In this document: piece after piece, positions 40,878 through 49,728 of the stretch | How positions within the stretch are numbered: position 1 is the stretch's first letter | How the letters are laid out: the number at the start of each line of letters is the position of its first letter | Source: JAHBNG01 sp039028975 | GTDB lineage: Bacteria > Chloroflexota > Anaerolineae > Caldilineales > Caldilineaceae | Reading direction: 5' to 3' | Length of the DNA stretch: 64,000 nucleotides | Assembly (NCBI GenBank): GCA_039028975.1 | Contig: JBCCHB010000079.1 | Location: 1-64,000 of the forward strand | Program-made: the position numbers and the translations under genes | The notes under the pieces: generated by a model | Databases searched by the model: none | What the model was told of the DNA's origin: nothing | Seen by the model: the letters and a program-made list of their open reading frames with translations, nothing else

Positions 40878-42725
40878 GTGAGTGAGTCTATGAACGAACA
40901 AGCGACCAAGAAATCTGGTCCATTATTTTCTGGGGATCCATTTGAGCGGATTGTAGGCATCCTTATTGGTTTGGTTACCGTCTTAGCCGGGCTAGTCGCC
41001 CTCCTAGAATTCTCTGCTTCGGATGAAAAGGGGGATGCTACACTCCTAGCCCAACAATATGTTATTCAGGCCATGAGCGCCAAAGCCTCTGGCGAAATTG
41101 AGGTGGGCTATGCTTGGTCGGATGCGTATCAGCGTTGGCTGGAGTGGGATACCCAAAGCCTATTTGCTGAACTCAACGAAGATTTCGCAGGTGCCGTTGC
41201 CTATCTAAGAGTACGAGAACAAGCCAGGGCGTTGAGTCCTTTGCTGCAAGAGCCTTACTTCGATCCCGAGCTGGATGACTTTCCCAACGTACGCGCCTAC
41301 GAATCGGATCGTTATCTTGTTGAAAGCACAATTTTACTAGAACGATTCTCTGCCACGTCCCTCTTAGCTGAGGCGTGGGATGAAAAAGCAGATAATTATG
41401 TCTCCCAGTTGCTCTTCTATGCTGTATCGCTCTTCCTCTACGGCCTCTCAACAACTATTGTCGGACGAACCAAATTTATCTTTGTGGCCACAGGAACTTT
41501 CATTGCTATTAGCGCAACGATTTGGATGATCGTCAACTATCGTACGCCAGTTGAGATTTTTCCCGATGATGCGATCCTTGCCTATTCTGATGGCGTTGGT
41601 TTGGCTCATCAGCACGAATATAGTGAAGCAGTTCAATCATTTGACCAGGCGCTCTCTCTAGCCCCAGAATACGCTGATGCACTGTTCGCCCGGGCAAATG
41701 CCTACTTTGCACAAGGGAACTTAGAGAATGCTGCCTCAGATTATGCAGCGTCGATTGAGGCTGGGCAGGGCACCGTGGCTGGGCTGTGGAACTTGGGATG
41801 GACTCACTATCGATTAGGAGACTTTGAGTCAGCCATTTCCGCAACCCAATTCGCGATAGATAGCGATCCGTCTCAAATCGGCCTCCATTTCAATCTGGGA
41901 ATCGCCCTATTGTCCAGTGGGGACGTGGAAAGGGCCAAAGAGGTCTATGCAGAGGGCCTCCAGGTCGCCACTCAACAAGTAGTCGAGAGCCGGAATATGG
42001 GCGCAGAGCCACCATCCTCGCTATGGTGGTACCTTGGAGGGGCTGCAGCTGACTTGGATGCTCTCTTGGCCTGTTTGGTTGATCAAGAGTGTGAACGTAC
42101 CCCCCCTTATGATCGTATGGCTGACAACGGTGGCGTGATAGATTCCATCATATCAGCAACGACGGCTATCCAAGCAGAGCTCAAAAATCTTTCAGTAGCA
42201 TTAGAATATTCGGACGACCTTTCGAATAATCTGTTGGCCCAATCTAGTGATACCCAATCTAGAAATGATAATCGTGCAGTGGTTGACTCACCAACGTTTA
42301 ATATCATTTCATTGGAAGAGGAAGATGAGCTAGGTGGGTTAGGTGGTGGACTTGGCGGACTTGCTGGTTTGGGTGGGCGCGGTGTAATGGCCCAATCAAA
42401 TCAAGGTGAGGAGGTTGACGTTAATGTGGTCCGTACAAATACAGAGGCTGCCAACGATGTTACAATTCTATTTGAATATCAGGGGATTGAAAAAGGGCAG
42501 CTCTTTGTCATGAAAGTCTTTCGCAATGGCCGGGAAGCCACTGACCTACGTCGTGTGGAGATATGGGAACAAGGTGAAAGCGGGACCGCTGAATTTACAT
42601 TAACTGAAGGACGCCAGTTCGCCTTGGCATCGGGAAATTACAGTGTAGAAATCTATGTGGACGCCCAACTCCTTCAAAAAAGCAATTTTGTTTTAGATGA
42701 AAATCAACAACTGTTAAGTGAATGA
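40878..42725 (+). CDS. membrane protein with TPR repeats
   Basis: A 615-residue protein starting at GTG. Membrane helices lie near residues 28-46, 178-197 and 203-221; the region between helices 1 and 2 parallels that of the preceding 231-residue protein, suggesting they are paralogous in this part. About residues 235-345 hold three TPRs (SEAVQSFDQALSLAPEYADAL, one residue over the limit if joined with the next, so only its start is quoted: SEAVQSFDQALSLAPEY; GLWNLGWTHYRLGDFESAI; LHFNLGIALLSSGDVERAKE). A Gly/Leu-rich stretch (GGLGGGLGGLAGLGG) leads to a beta-rich C-terminal domain. Its stop overlaps the next start (ATGA), so coupled translation is expected. Function unknown. Confidence 0.8.
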   Translation: MSESMNEQATKKSGPLFSGDPFERIVGILIGLVTVLAGLVALLEFSASDEKGDATLLAQQYVIQAMSAKASGEIEVGYAWSDAYQRWLEWDTQSLFAELNEDFAGAVAYLRVREQARALSPLLQEPYFDPELDDFPNVRAYESDRYLVESTILLERFSATSLLAEAWDEKADNYVSQLLFYAVSLFLYGLSTTIVGRTKFIFVATGTFIAISATIWMIVNYRTPVEIFPDDAILAYSDGVGLAHQHEYSEAVQSFDQALSLAPEYADALFARANAYFAQGNLENAASDYAASIEAGQGTVAGLWNLGWTHYRLGDFESAISATQFAIDSDPSQIGLHFNLGIALLSSGDVERAKEVYAEGLQVATQQVVESRNMGAEPPSSLWWYLGGAAADLDALLACLVDQECERTPPYDRMADNGGVIDSIISATTAIQAELKNLSVALEYSDDLSNNLLAQSSDTQSRNDNRAVVDSPTFNIISLEEEDELGGLGGGLGGLAGLGGRGVMAQSNQGEEVDVNVVRTNTEAANDVTILFEYQGIEKGQLFVMKVFRNGREATDLRRVEIWEQGESGTAEFTLTEGRQFALASGNYSVEIYVDAQLLQKSNFVLDENQQLLSE

Positions 42726-45700
42726 ACAATCGAGGTCCTGAAATGTTCCACAACCCGTTCCGCATCCGTATCCGTAGAGCACTTACACTCACTTTATTCT
42801 TATTCATCGTCGGTTCTCTTCGCTCATCATCTTTTCCCTTGCAATTGATGGCCGCGTCATCCAAGGCCCCCACTGCCCAAAATGGCGAAATTCTTGTTGA
42901 GAGCGGATACCTTCCGGATCCGAATGGCTTTCAATTCGAAAATTACGGCAAGCAGTTTCCAGAAGGTGACTTGACTATTCAAGAGCTGCAGGAGCTATTT
43001 GGCAATGAACAGATCTGTAGCCGCATGGATGGTTCAACGTGTGTACCCAATCCCGAAGCACAGCTCTTTAAGCGCATGATGAACAAGTACATGCAATCTG
43101 GCCACTGTGTGGGATTTACGGTTATGGGGTTTCGCTTATGGGATCAACAGTTTGATGCCAGCGAATTCTCTACCCAGGCTCAATTGACCTATGACATTCC
43201 TCAAGAGGTCTCGATTATGCGGCAGATTGCTGCCAACTACACGCTGCAGTTCGTGCCAGAGGTGATCGAACAAACCGTTAGCGGGACTCCTGTTGAGGTC
43301 GTGAATGCGCTATTGGCAGCCGAAAGCACCGAAGTTGAAATCGGCATTGCGAATCGTACGGGTGCTGCCCATTCACTCATGGCTTTTGGGCTAGCAGATA
43401 TGGGGAATGACATAATCCATATTTTGGTCTATGACAATAACCACCCGGGTCTAGAATTGTTTGTGGAAGTTGACATGGCAAGAAATAGTTGGCGTTATTC
43501 AATGGCGGCCATGAATCCTGAGGAGGATACAGAAGTATGGGAAGGCGATGCAGATAGTAAAACCCTCTTATATATTCCGCTTTCGGCTTATAACGTTACC
43601 CCGCGGACATGGCCTTTGAGCCAAGAACAAAAAGAGAATAGGGGCCGATCGACCATAGTGTCCCTTACTGGGGATGGTGACTTTCTTGCTCAGGATAGCA
43701 GAGGGCGAGCCAATGGCGTTTGGGCTGGCGTCTACTTCAACAATATTCCAGGGGGCAAGACCATCCCAGCTCGTGGCTCTCTCTCAGGAAAGGGAGCCTA
43801 CGTCGCTCTGCCATCGGAGGGCGAACTTTCTGTGCTGGCTGGTAACAGCAACTTTTCTCAAGATGAACCGGGCATTTTACAGGTACTGACACCAGACTTT
43901 TCTGTAGCTTTAGAAGGGCTGGCTTTGCAGCGCAATAGTCAAGAATCCCTCTTCTTCTCTGAAACTGAGCGGATGATCAAGTACACTGCAGGCAGTGACC
44001 AAAAGACAACAATCAAAGTAGCTATAGACAATCCGAATCCTGACGAAGAAAGCCCAGAAACTTTATTCGTAATTGGCAATATCGACTACACTCCGAGCAG
44101 CGGGCTGACCATTACCGACAATAGCCAAAGAAGCTTGGCCATTGAGAGTGAGGATGTAGCTGACGACAAGGTGACGCTGATTGTCGGTCGAGTCGATTCA
44201 TCGGGGCAATCTGTCTTTGCTACCAATGATCTCTCTTTGCGGCCAGGTGGTTCAGTCAATCTGATATTTGACAGCCAAGCTGCGGGCCAACCGTTAGAGG
44301 TTGACATTGATCCCGAGGGAGATGGCAGCTTTGAAACCATTTCACTGGAGAATGAGTTTCCTCAAGCCGTTTTGGAGGATGCTCGGAGCGCCGAAGATAT
44401 CATTATCCTTATGGATGAGTCCGCTGCATACCTCGGCCCGGCCGATATCAATAACTTGATGGATGAATTGGGAAATGTGCCGTTAGATGGCGATGACTTT
44501 GGTCGCCTCATCTTTAGCTTTGATGAGTTTGGGCTGGATGATCGGGAGATTATTCGTCTGATCCAGTTGACCGGCCTCTCTCCAGAAGAGATTGCTGAAT
44601 TTATCTTTGAGCTTCGGCTCGATGAGGATGAGCTGATAGGTTTCGTCCAGTCCATCGGTTTGACAAATGCCGTTTATGAAGATGTATTGACTTGGCTTGC
44701 TGAGCTGGAAGAAGTTCATCAACTGCTGGTAGAGATTGACTTTATCGATCCGACCCCAGGTCAGGAGGCGGAGGTCATATTACCTTACTTTACCGACTCT
44801 AACTTGTCACTACGTCAGCAAGGAAATTTGTTGGAGCGGATTCTGTCCCAACAGACGGTGAACATCGAGCAGGCTGAGCAAATTATTTTCGATTTAAATC
44901 TGACCAGTGGCGATGAAGCCCTAATACGCGAGGACCTACTATTGCCAGCCACCCCAGATGAGACACCTGCTGCAGAGCCAACCCTAGCTGCAAGGCAAAC
45001 ACCAACGTTTACGCCAGATGCTGATTCCGAACTTGACGATACACCAACGCCAACGCCAACACTGACCCCGACGTCTGTCCCCGTCGTATCATCTTGCCAG
45101 ATTGTATCGAGTAGTTTGAACGTGCGCCCTGGGCCAGGGATTGAGTACAATCCGCCGGTGACCTCCTTGCCAGCCAGCCAAGCCTTGATTCCCGTAGCGC
45201 GCAACCCCCAGAGCACGTGGGTGCAAATTGAAGCTGGGAATGTCGTCGGCTGGGTGAGCGCCAGTGCGCAATTTATTTCTTGTACGTTTGACATTGGTAC
45301 TCTGCCCATTGGTGAAATTCCACCCACGCCTACACCTGCGCCTACGCCCACAGCCACTCCTACGATTATCTCTTCTGGTGATGGGGAATCCACTGGCAGT
45401 GAATCACCCGGCTCAGAATCCGTTTCCGAACCAGAACCATCAACGCCTGATGAAGTAACCGCGGCAGGCGCACAATCATCAGATATTGAACTGCGGACCA
45501 CTCGTCAGGAGATTAAACAGTGCGAGTGTACCGAGATCTTCTGGCGTGCCGAAGGTGTACAGGCCGTCTATTTTCAAAATGAAGGCCAGGCGGGTGTCTC
45601 GAGTCAGCAAGTATGCCCACAAGCAACGGAAACCTACACATTGCGCGTAATCAATACCGACGGCACCGAAGAGGTAAGACAACTCACCATTGATGTGATC

Positions 45701-45904
45701 CCAGATGCGACTTGTGTAGAACCGACGCCCACACCACGACCTCAACGGCGTGATGAGAATCGAAACAACGATAATAACAATAGAGATAATAATGACAACG
45801 AAGAAGCAGAAGAAGAGCCTACAGCCACGCCAAGCGACGTACGTGGCGGGGTGGAAGATTCTTCTTCCGGCTCTCCATTTGAATCGCCGCTTGATACACC
45901 ATAG
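42722..45904 (+). CDS. large exported papain-like (C39-like) peptidase with SH3b and Ig-like domains
   Basis: A 1060-residue exported protein. The signal peptide (residues 1-45) follows a basic stretch. Residues 90-250 carry a papain-like catalytic layout: Cys129 in SGHCVGF, His217 in GAAHSLMAFG and Asn239 in VYDNNHPG. A beta-rich region (320-540) and three helical repeats (about 570-640; GRLIFSFDEFGLDDREIIRL) follow. Then a PT-rich linker, an SH3b domain (about 790-860, SSSLNVRPGPG), another PT-rich linker, and an Ig-like domain (920-1000) with the Cys-Cys pair QCECTEIFWRAEGVQAVYF, a domain frequent in Chloroflexota. The tail is rich in Asn, Asp and Glu. The catalytic call is by pattern only. 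Last gene of the operon with two membrane proteins. Confidence 0.72.
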   Translation: MNNRGPEMFHNPFRIRIRRALTLTLFLFIVGSLRSSSFPLQLMAASSKAPTAQNGEILVESGYLPDPNGFQFENYGKQFPEGDLTIQELQELFGNEQICSRMDGSTCVPNPEAQLFKRMMNKYMQSGHCVGFTVMGFRLWDQQFDASEFSTQAQLTYDIPQEVSIMRQIAANYTLQFVPEVIEQTVSGTPVEVVNALLAAESTEVEIGIANRTGAAHSLMAFGLADMGNDIIHILVYDNNHPGLELFVEVDMARNSWRYSMAAMNPEEDTEVWEGDADSKTLLYIPLSAYNVTPRTWPLSQEQKENRGRSTIVSLTGDGDFLAQDSRGRANGVWAGVYFNNIPGGKTIPARGSLSGKGAYVALPSEGELSVLAGNSNFSQDEPGILQVLTPDFSVALEGLALQRNSQESLFFSETERMIKYTAGSDQKTTIKVAIDNPNPDEESPETLFVIGNIDYTPSSGLTITDNSQRSLAIESEDVADDKVTLIVGRVDSSGQSVFATNDLSLRPGGSVNLIFDSQAAGQPLEVDIDPEGDGSFETISLENEFPQAVLEDARSAEDIIILMDESAAYLGPADINNLMDELGNVPLDGDDFGRLIFSFDEFGLDDREIIRLIQLTGLSPEEIAEFIFELRLDEDELIGFVQSIGLTNAVYEDVLTWLAELEEVHQLLVEIDFIDPTPGQEAEVILPYFTDSNLSLRQQGNLLERILSQQTVNIEQAEQIIFDLNLTSGDEALIREDLLLPATPDETPAAEPTLAARQTPTFTPDADSELDDTPTPTPTLTPTSVPVVSSCQIVSSSLNVRPGPGIEYNPPVTSLPASQALIPVARNPQSTWVQIEAGNVVGWVSASAQFISCTFDIGTLPIGEIPPTPTPAPTPTATPTIISSGDGESTGSESPGSESVSEPEPSTPDEVTAAGAQSSDIELRTTRQEIKQCECTEIFWRAEGVQAVYFQNEGQAGVSSQQVCPQATETYTLRVINTDGTEEVRQLTIDVIPDATCVEPTPTPRPQRRDENRNNDNNNRDNNDNEEAEEEPTATPSDVRGGVEDSSSGSPFESPLDTP

Positions 45905-45996
45905 AATTAGTCATCAGCAGTCGTTTGGTTGTTTATTTATTTTTCGTGATTATCAACAGATTAAACGGATTCTACAGAAAAAAAGGAGCCGAACCA

Positions 45997-46797
45997 ATGC
46001 AAAGCACAAATGGCCACCAATCCACAATTCAGCGCAAATCCCTAACCGAAGAGCAGGTCAACCGTTTCTGGACAGATGGCTATTTGACTATCGGCAAAGT
46101 GCTTGAGGATGATGAAATTGAGCTGTTACGCCAGGAGTACGATCGCGAGTTTGAGTTGGCGCGCGGTGGCCACGGCAACTTTCGTAACCTTGCCATCGAT
46201 GATACTGACGACGTGAATGCCAAGAATGAGGCCGAAACCCAGATGCTCCAGATTATGCAGGTGTGTGAGCGCAATATTCATTTTCGCAAGCTACTCTATG
46301 ATATACGCATTCTGGATCGAGTGGAAGATCTGATTGGCCCCAACATCCAGCTCTTTCATGATCAGGCGCTCTTCAAGCCTGCCCATCACGGCGGTCCCGT
46401 TCATTGGCATCAGGACAATGCCTACTGGCAATGCTCCCCGCCCAACCTTGTGAGCTGCTGGATGACCCTGGATGACGTAGATATTCATAATGGGGCCATG
46501 CAGTTTCTCCCAGGGACCCACTTCCGGGCTGAATCTCATGGCCAAGCCTCAGAAACCAATGCACTCTTAGATATGGGTGAGCAGATCGATGACAGTCAGG
46601 CCGTGGCAATTGAACTCCCGGCCGGTGGTGTGACGTTGCATCACTGTCAAACCCTCCACTATACTGCGCCCAATAGTACAGAGCGCCAGCGCCGCGCCTT
46701 TGCCATTCATTTTATGACACCTGGCACCAAATCGTTACGAACTTTCGAGTATTTAGATGTCTCCTTTGCCCGGCCAATTTTGCGAATGCGCGTTTAG
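45997..46797 (+). CDS. phytanoyl-CoA dioxygenase (PhyH) family protein
   Basis: A 266-residue non-haem Fe(II)/2-oxoglutarate dioxygenase. The ATG at 45997 has AAGGAG (45983-45988) nine bases upstream; a longer frame from 45925 lacks this. Fe ligands are His and Asp in PVHWHQDNAYW and the distal His in TLHHCQTLHYTAPN, with the oxoglutarate-binding Arg in RRAFAIHFM. The start EEQVNRFWTDGYLTIGKVL is typical. Such enzymes hydroxylate small molecules of many kinds; substrate unknown. It follows the peptidase operon after 92 bp and precedes convergent recJ. Confidence 0.92.
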   Translation: MQSTNGHQSTIQRKSLTEEQVNRFWTDGYLTIGKVLEDDEIELLRQEYDREFELARGGHGNFRNLAIDDTDDVNAKNEAETQMLQIMQVCERNIHFRKLLYDIRILDRVEDLIGPNIQLFHDQALFKPAHHGGPVHWHQDNAYWQCSPPNLVSCWMTLDDVDIHNGAMQFLPGTHFRAESHGQASETNALLDMGEQIDDSQAVAIELPAGGVTLHHCQTLHYTAPNSTERQRRAFAIHFMTPGTKSLRTFEYLDVSFARPILRMRV

Positions 46798-46840
46798 AGA
46801 GGACGAGGAGATGAGGAGATGAGGGGTGGCCAGCTAAGGG

Positions 46841-49282
46841 TCACTTAGTTGGTAGTAGTTCGGTCAGCTTGGCTCTTTGGAAAAAGCGTCGGTAAGCTCG
46901 GACTTCGGCAAGCTGTTCCTCAAGCTCTGCTACTAGAATTTGGGGCATATTGGCTTCCGCCTCACCATTTCCCTTTGAAATACGAACGGCATCATCGGTC
47001 GCCCACTCATTCAAAACAATCAACCCTTTGGATTCAAGTAGGCGCAGGGTATGCCGAATAACGCTCGTTGTAGTACCCAGGCGAGCCGCTGAATTGGTCA
47101 ATGATAGCTCCCCTTGGCGGTTCAGGACATATTTGCACATGCCCGCAACATGCCGCAATACGCCATCTAAGCTGTCATCGGTACTTCGCTGGCCACAGAT
47201 ATAAACTTCATGAGGCGTCACTTGCTCCACCAATCCCAGCAGAACTTCTGCCGACGGGGGAATAGTCCAAAGCACAAGAGTGGTTGCCTCTACCTGTAAC
47301 TGGCTTCGGGGTGCATAGGAGACAGGGTCGGGTAGATTGATTCCTTCTGCATACCACGTCGCTTGGACAGTAGATGGAAGGGATTCATAAAGAGAGGGAT
47401 GATTCATAAAGAGCGTAGATTGCCGCTCTTGGCTGCCCATGTTGGGGCGTTTGTCTATAATCTGAAGGGTAGCTTTGGCATTTAGATCAATATCGGCAGC
47501 ATCCAAGTAGGTGGTTCGGCTGGCTACGTACATCAATTGTACGCTACGCTCTCCACGAAACTCGTTGATATTCAGCGTATATACGATATCCAGCGGCTCG
47601 GGTGGGAGTTCAATATCGCCACTGTTGAACCAGAGCACAGGCAGTGCTTTTCCATCTTTGGTCTGCTGGACCTCAAATTTACGATGATTGCCCTCCCGAC
47701 CAATTCTCTGATCTTTCACCACTCGCACGCCGCTACTGATGAAATTCGGTGTAGGGTTCCCGTTCCCGAAGGGAGCTAGTCTCTGTATCTGCTCCACTAA
47801 TTCGAGATTGATCTCATCAATCGTCAGCTCAGCGTCAATGGCAAGCTTCGGCGGGCCGTCATCAATGCGATGCAGCTCGATCTGGCGATCTAGCTCTCGA
47901 CGGAACGCATCAATATTTTCAGGCAAAAGGCTCAACCCTGCTGCACCAGGATGCCCGCCATGACCGATTAGCAGATGACTACAAGCAGCGATCGAAGCTC
48001 CAATGTCAACCCCAGGTATGCTCCGGGCGCTACCACGAGCCGCTTCTCCCGGTGGATTGAGCATGAGCACAACTGGTCGATTGAACTCCTCAACCAATCG
48101 CGATGCAACGATTCCTACAATGCCAGCGTGCCAAGCCGGGTGACTTAGGACCAGCCCATTAAAATCCAGGAGTTCTGGCCTGCGGTCAATCATCTCCAGA
48201 GCCGCACCGGTGGTCTGGCTTGTGATGAGACGCCGCTGTTGATTCAGTCGCTCCATTGTGGCCGCTAATTGACCGGCACGGATGGGATCATGCGTCGTTA
48301 ACAGTTCAACCGCAACGGTGGCATCCTCTAGCCGACCCAAGGCGTTCATGCGTGGCCCCAATTGAAAGCCAATATCATCTGTTGTGATATTGGCGGGCAC
48401 TACTTTGCCCACGTCCATTAGGGCCAAAAGACCCGTCCGTTGGGTGGTACGTAATTGGTTGAGTCCTAATTGGAGTAGATAGCGGGCGTCATGAACCTGC
48501 TCGGCTACATCCGCTACAATGCCTAAGGCAACTAGATCCAGGAGTTCATCTTCCGCTCCCGTTATGTCTGCCAAGGCATAAAGCTGCTGCATCAGTTTGT
48601 AGGCCACACCCACGCCAGGAAGGGTACGTAGCGGATCATCGGCAGGCTGAAACTTGGGGTTGACGATAGCGTCAGCCACGCGCACGCTGAGACCTGGCAG
48701 ATGCAGGGGATCCACGCCCCATAGCGGATCAGTCGCTGGGTTGATTCCTTCAAACTCGGCAGTCAAATCGTGATGGTCGGTCAGTATGACGGTTAGACCG
48801 TGCTCCTTGGCCATTTGAACTGCTTCTGCCTCAGCAATTCCCGTATCACAGCTGAGCAACAGATGAGGTTTCCACGCTGGATCGTCTAGCCATGTCTGCA
48901 AAAATGCGGGTTTGATGCCGTGGCTTTCCGTAAAGCGATTGGGAACATGAAAGCGAATCTGTTCTGACTCACAGAGCTTCAGCAAGCCCGCCACGAGAAG
49001 CGATGTGCTGGTCTGGCCATCCACATCGAAATCTCCCCAGACCAAAATATTCTGCTCGGCTTGAATCGCATCATAGAGAATTTTGGCCGCCACCTCTACC
49101 CCGAACAACTCACTGGGTGCCGCTGGAAAATAGTGACTGGGGTCTAGAAACGCTCGTGCCTCAATTGGATCAACAATCCCCCTCTGAACCAAAAGCCGAG
49201 CTACCAGCGGGTGTCCGCCAACGCGATCAGCTAGGTCGGAAGGAATCGTAACGGGAGACGCAATGGCCCATTCAAGTTGCAT
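46841..49282 (-). CDS. recJ: single-stranded-DNA-specific exonuclease RecJ
   Basis: A 813-residue protein from the ATG at 49282 (a TTG at 49303 is in frame). RecJ is a 5'-3' ssDNA exonuclease in recombination and mismatch repair. DHH motifs: LVWGDFDVDGQTSTSLLV (I), SCDTGIAEAEAV, LTDHHDL (DHH) and VALGIVADVAE; DHHA1 has GHGGHPGAAGLSL with GGHPGA. The C-terminal extension (about residues 640-813) has a winged-helix-like segment (LSLTNSAARLGTTTSVIRHT), beyond the 550-580 residues usual in E. coli-type RecJ. Upstream block shared with the rhomboid gene. Confidence 0.95.
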   Translation of the reverse strand: MQLEWAIASPVTIPSDLADRVGGHPLVARLLVQRGIVDPIEARAFLDPSHYFPAAPSELFGVEVAAKILYDAIQAEQNILVWGDFDVDGQTSTSLLVAGLLKLCESEQIRFHVPNRFTESHGIKPAFLQTWLDDPAWKPHLLLSCDTGIAEAEAVQMAKEHGLTVILTDHHDLTAEFEGINPATDPLWGVDPLHLPGLSVRVADAIVNPKFQPADDPLRTLPGVGVAYKLMQQLYALADITGAEDELLDLVALGIVADVAEQVHDARYLLQLGLNQLRTTQRTGLLALMDVGKVVPANITTDDIGFQLGPRMNALGRLEDATVAVELLTTHDPIRAGQLAATMERLNQQRRLITSQTTGAALEMIDRRPELLDFNGLVLSHPAWHAGIVGIVASRLVEEFNRPVVLMLNPPGEAARGSARSIPGVDIGASIAACSHLLIGHGGHPGAAGLSLLPENIDAFRRELDRQIELHRIDDGPPKLAIDAELTIDEINLELVEQIQRLAPFGNGNPTPNFISSGVRVVKDQRIGREGNHRKFEVQQTKDGKALPVLWFNSGDIELPPEPLDIVYTLNINEFRGERSVQLMYVASRTTYLDAADIDLNAKATLQIIDKRPNMGSQERQSTLFMNHPSLYESLPSTVQATWYAEGINLPDPVSYAPRSQLQVEATTLVLWTIPPSAEVLLGLVEQVTPHEVYICGQRSTDDSLDGVLRHVAGMCKYVLNRQGELSLTNSAARLGTTTSVIRHTLRLLESKGLIVLNEWATDDAVRISKGNGEAEANMPQILVAELEEQLAEVRAYRRFFQRAKLTELLPTK

Positions 49283-49301
49283 AGGTCTATTTCGCTTGGA
49301 C

Positions 49302-49374
49302 AATACACTTCGTCAGAAAAGTCGTATCCCGACTCTTGCCCCATCCACTCTGGGAAATTTCGAGAAGGGAGAAG
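49302..49374 (-). promoter_or_regulatory. conserved upstream block, recJ copy
   Basis: Same order of motifs as at 34208-34278: GAAATTTC-like start, hairpin AAGAGTCG/CGACTTTT, TCTG-CGAAGT, then a -10-like TGTATT. Lies directly before the recJ start codons. Confidence 0.55.
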
Positions 49375-49476
49375 ATCCTCATCTTCATGGGGACAAGCTT
49401 CCCGTCTACACGGGAACAAATTTTTCTAGCTATCTATTTCAGTAGCTTCCCAGGTCGGATCCTTCCAGTGTACCAC

Positions 49477-49611
49477 ATGGCCCAAAAGTTGCAAGTCGTA
49501 ACGACGCCAATCGGACTAGACCAAAAAGAGCAAGAAAGATACGTCATTTATCTGATGCGGGAAGATAGACGGGATGATATACTGAGGGCGATTACGATAT
49601 TTCGTGTTTGA
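49477..49611 (+). CDS. possible small protein, unknown
   Basis: A 44-residue product (starts MAQKLQVVTTPIG, ends RAITIFRV), charged and likely helical (KEQERYVIYLMREDRRDDIL). The main support is the strong terminator 14 bases after its stop on the same strand, which otherwise has no gene. There is no good ribosome site; CAGTGTACCAC precedes the ATG, so a leaderless start is possible. It could be a regulatory RNA instead. Confidence 0.35.
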   Translation: MAQKLQVVTTPIGLDQKEQERYVIYLMREDRRDDILRAITIFRV

Positions 49612-49624
49612 TACAGGACGTCAC

Positions 49625-49661
49625 AGCAGGACCCGTCAAAATGCGGGTCCTGTTGCTTTTT
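49625..49661 (+). terminator. strong Rho-independent terminator
   Basis: GCAGGACCCG and CGGGTCCTGT form a stem of at least 9 perfect pairs with loop TCAAAATG, followed by GCTTTTT. On the plus strand only the small frame at 49477-49611 lies just upstream. Confidence 0.75.
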
Positions 49662-49728
49662 ATGATATCAGTAAACGATACGTTGCATCTGTAACCAAGC
49701 ACAAATGCAATGACATTTAACTAGACTC

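Larger units (their letters stand above)
49283..49728. other. 446-bp intergenic region upstream of recJ
   Basis: It contains the shared upstream block (49302-49374), a possible 44-codon gene (49477-49611) and its terminator (49625-49661). A CATCTGTAACCAA sequence at 49687-49699 also occurs at 39896. Nothing else is recognised. Confidence 0.55.

Noticed and set aside
44815..45501. 228-codon minus-strand frame rich in Val, Gly and Ser
   Set aside because: Antisense shadow of the Pro/Thr-rich linkers and SH3b region of the papain-like peptidase gene.
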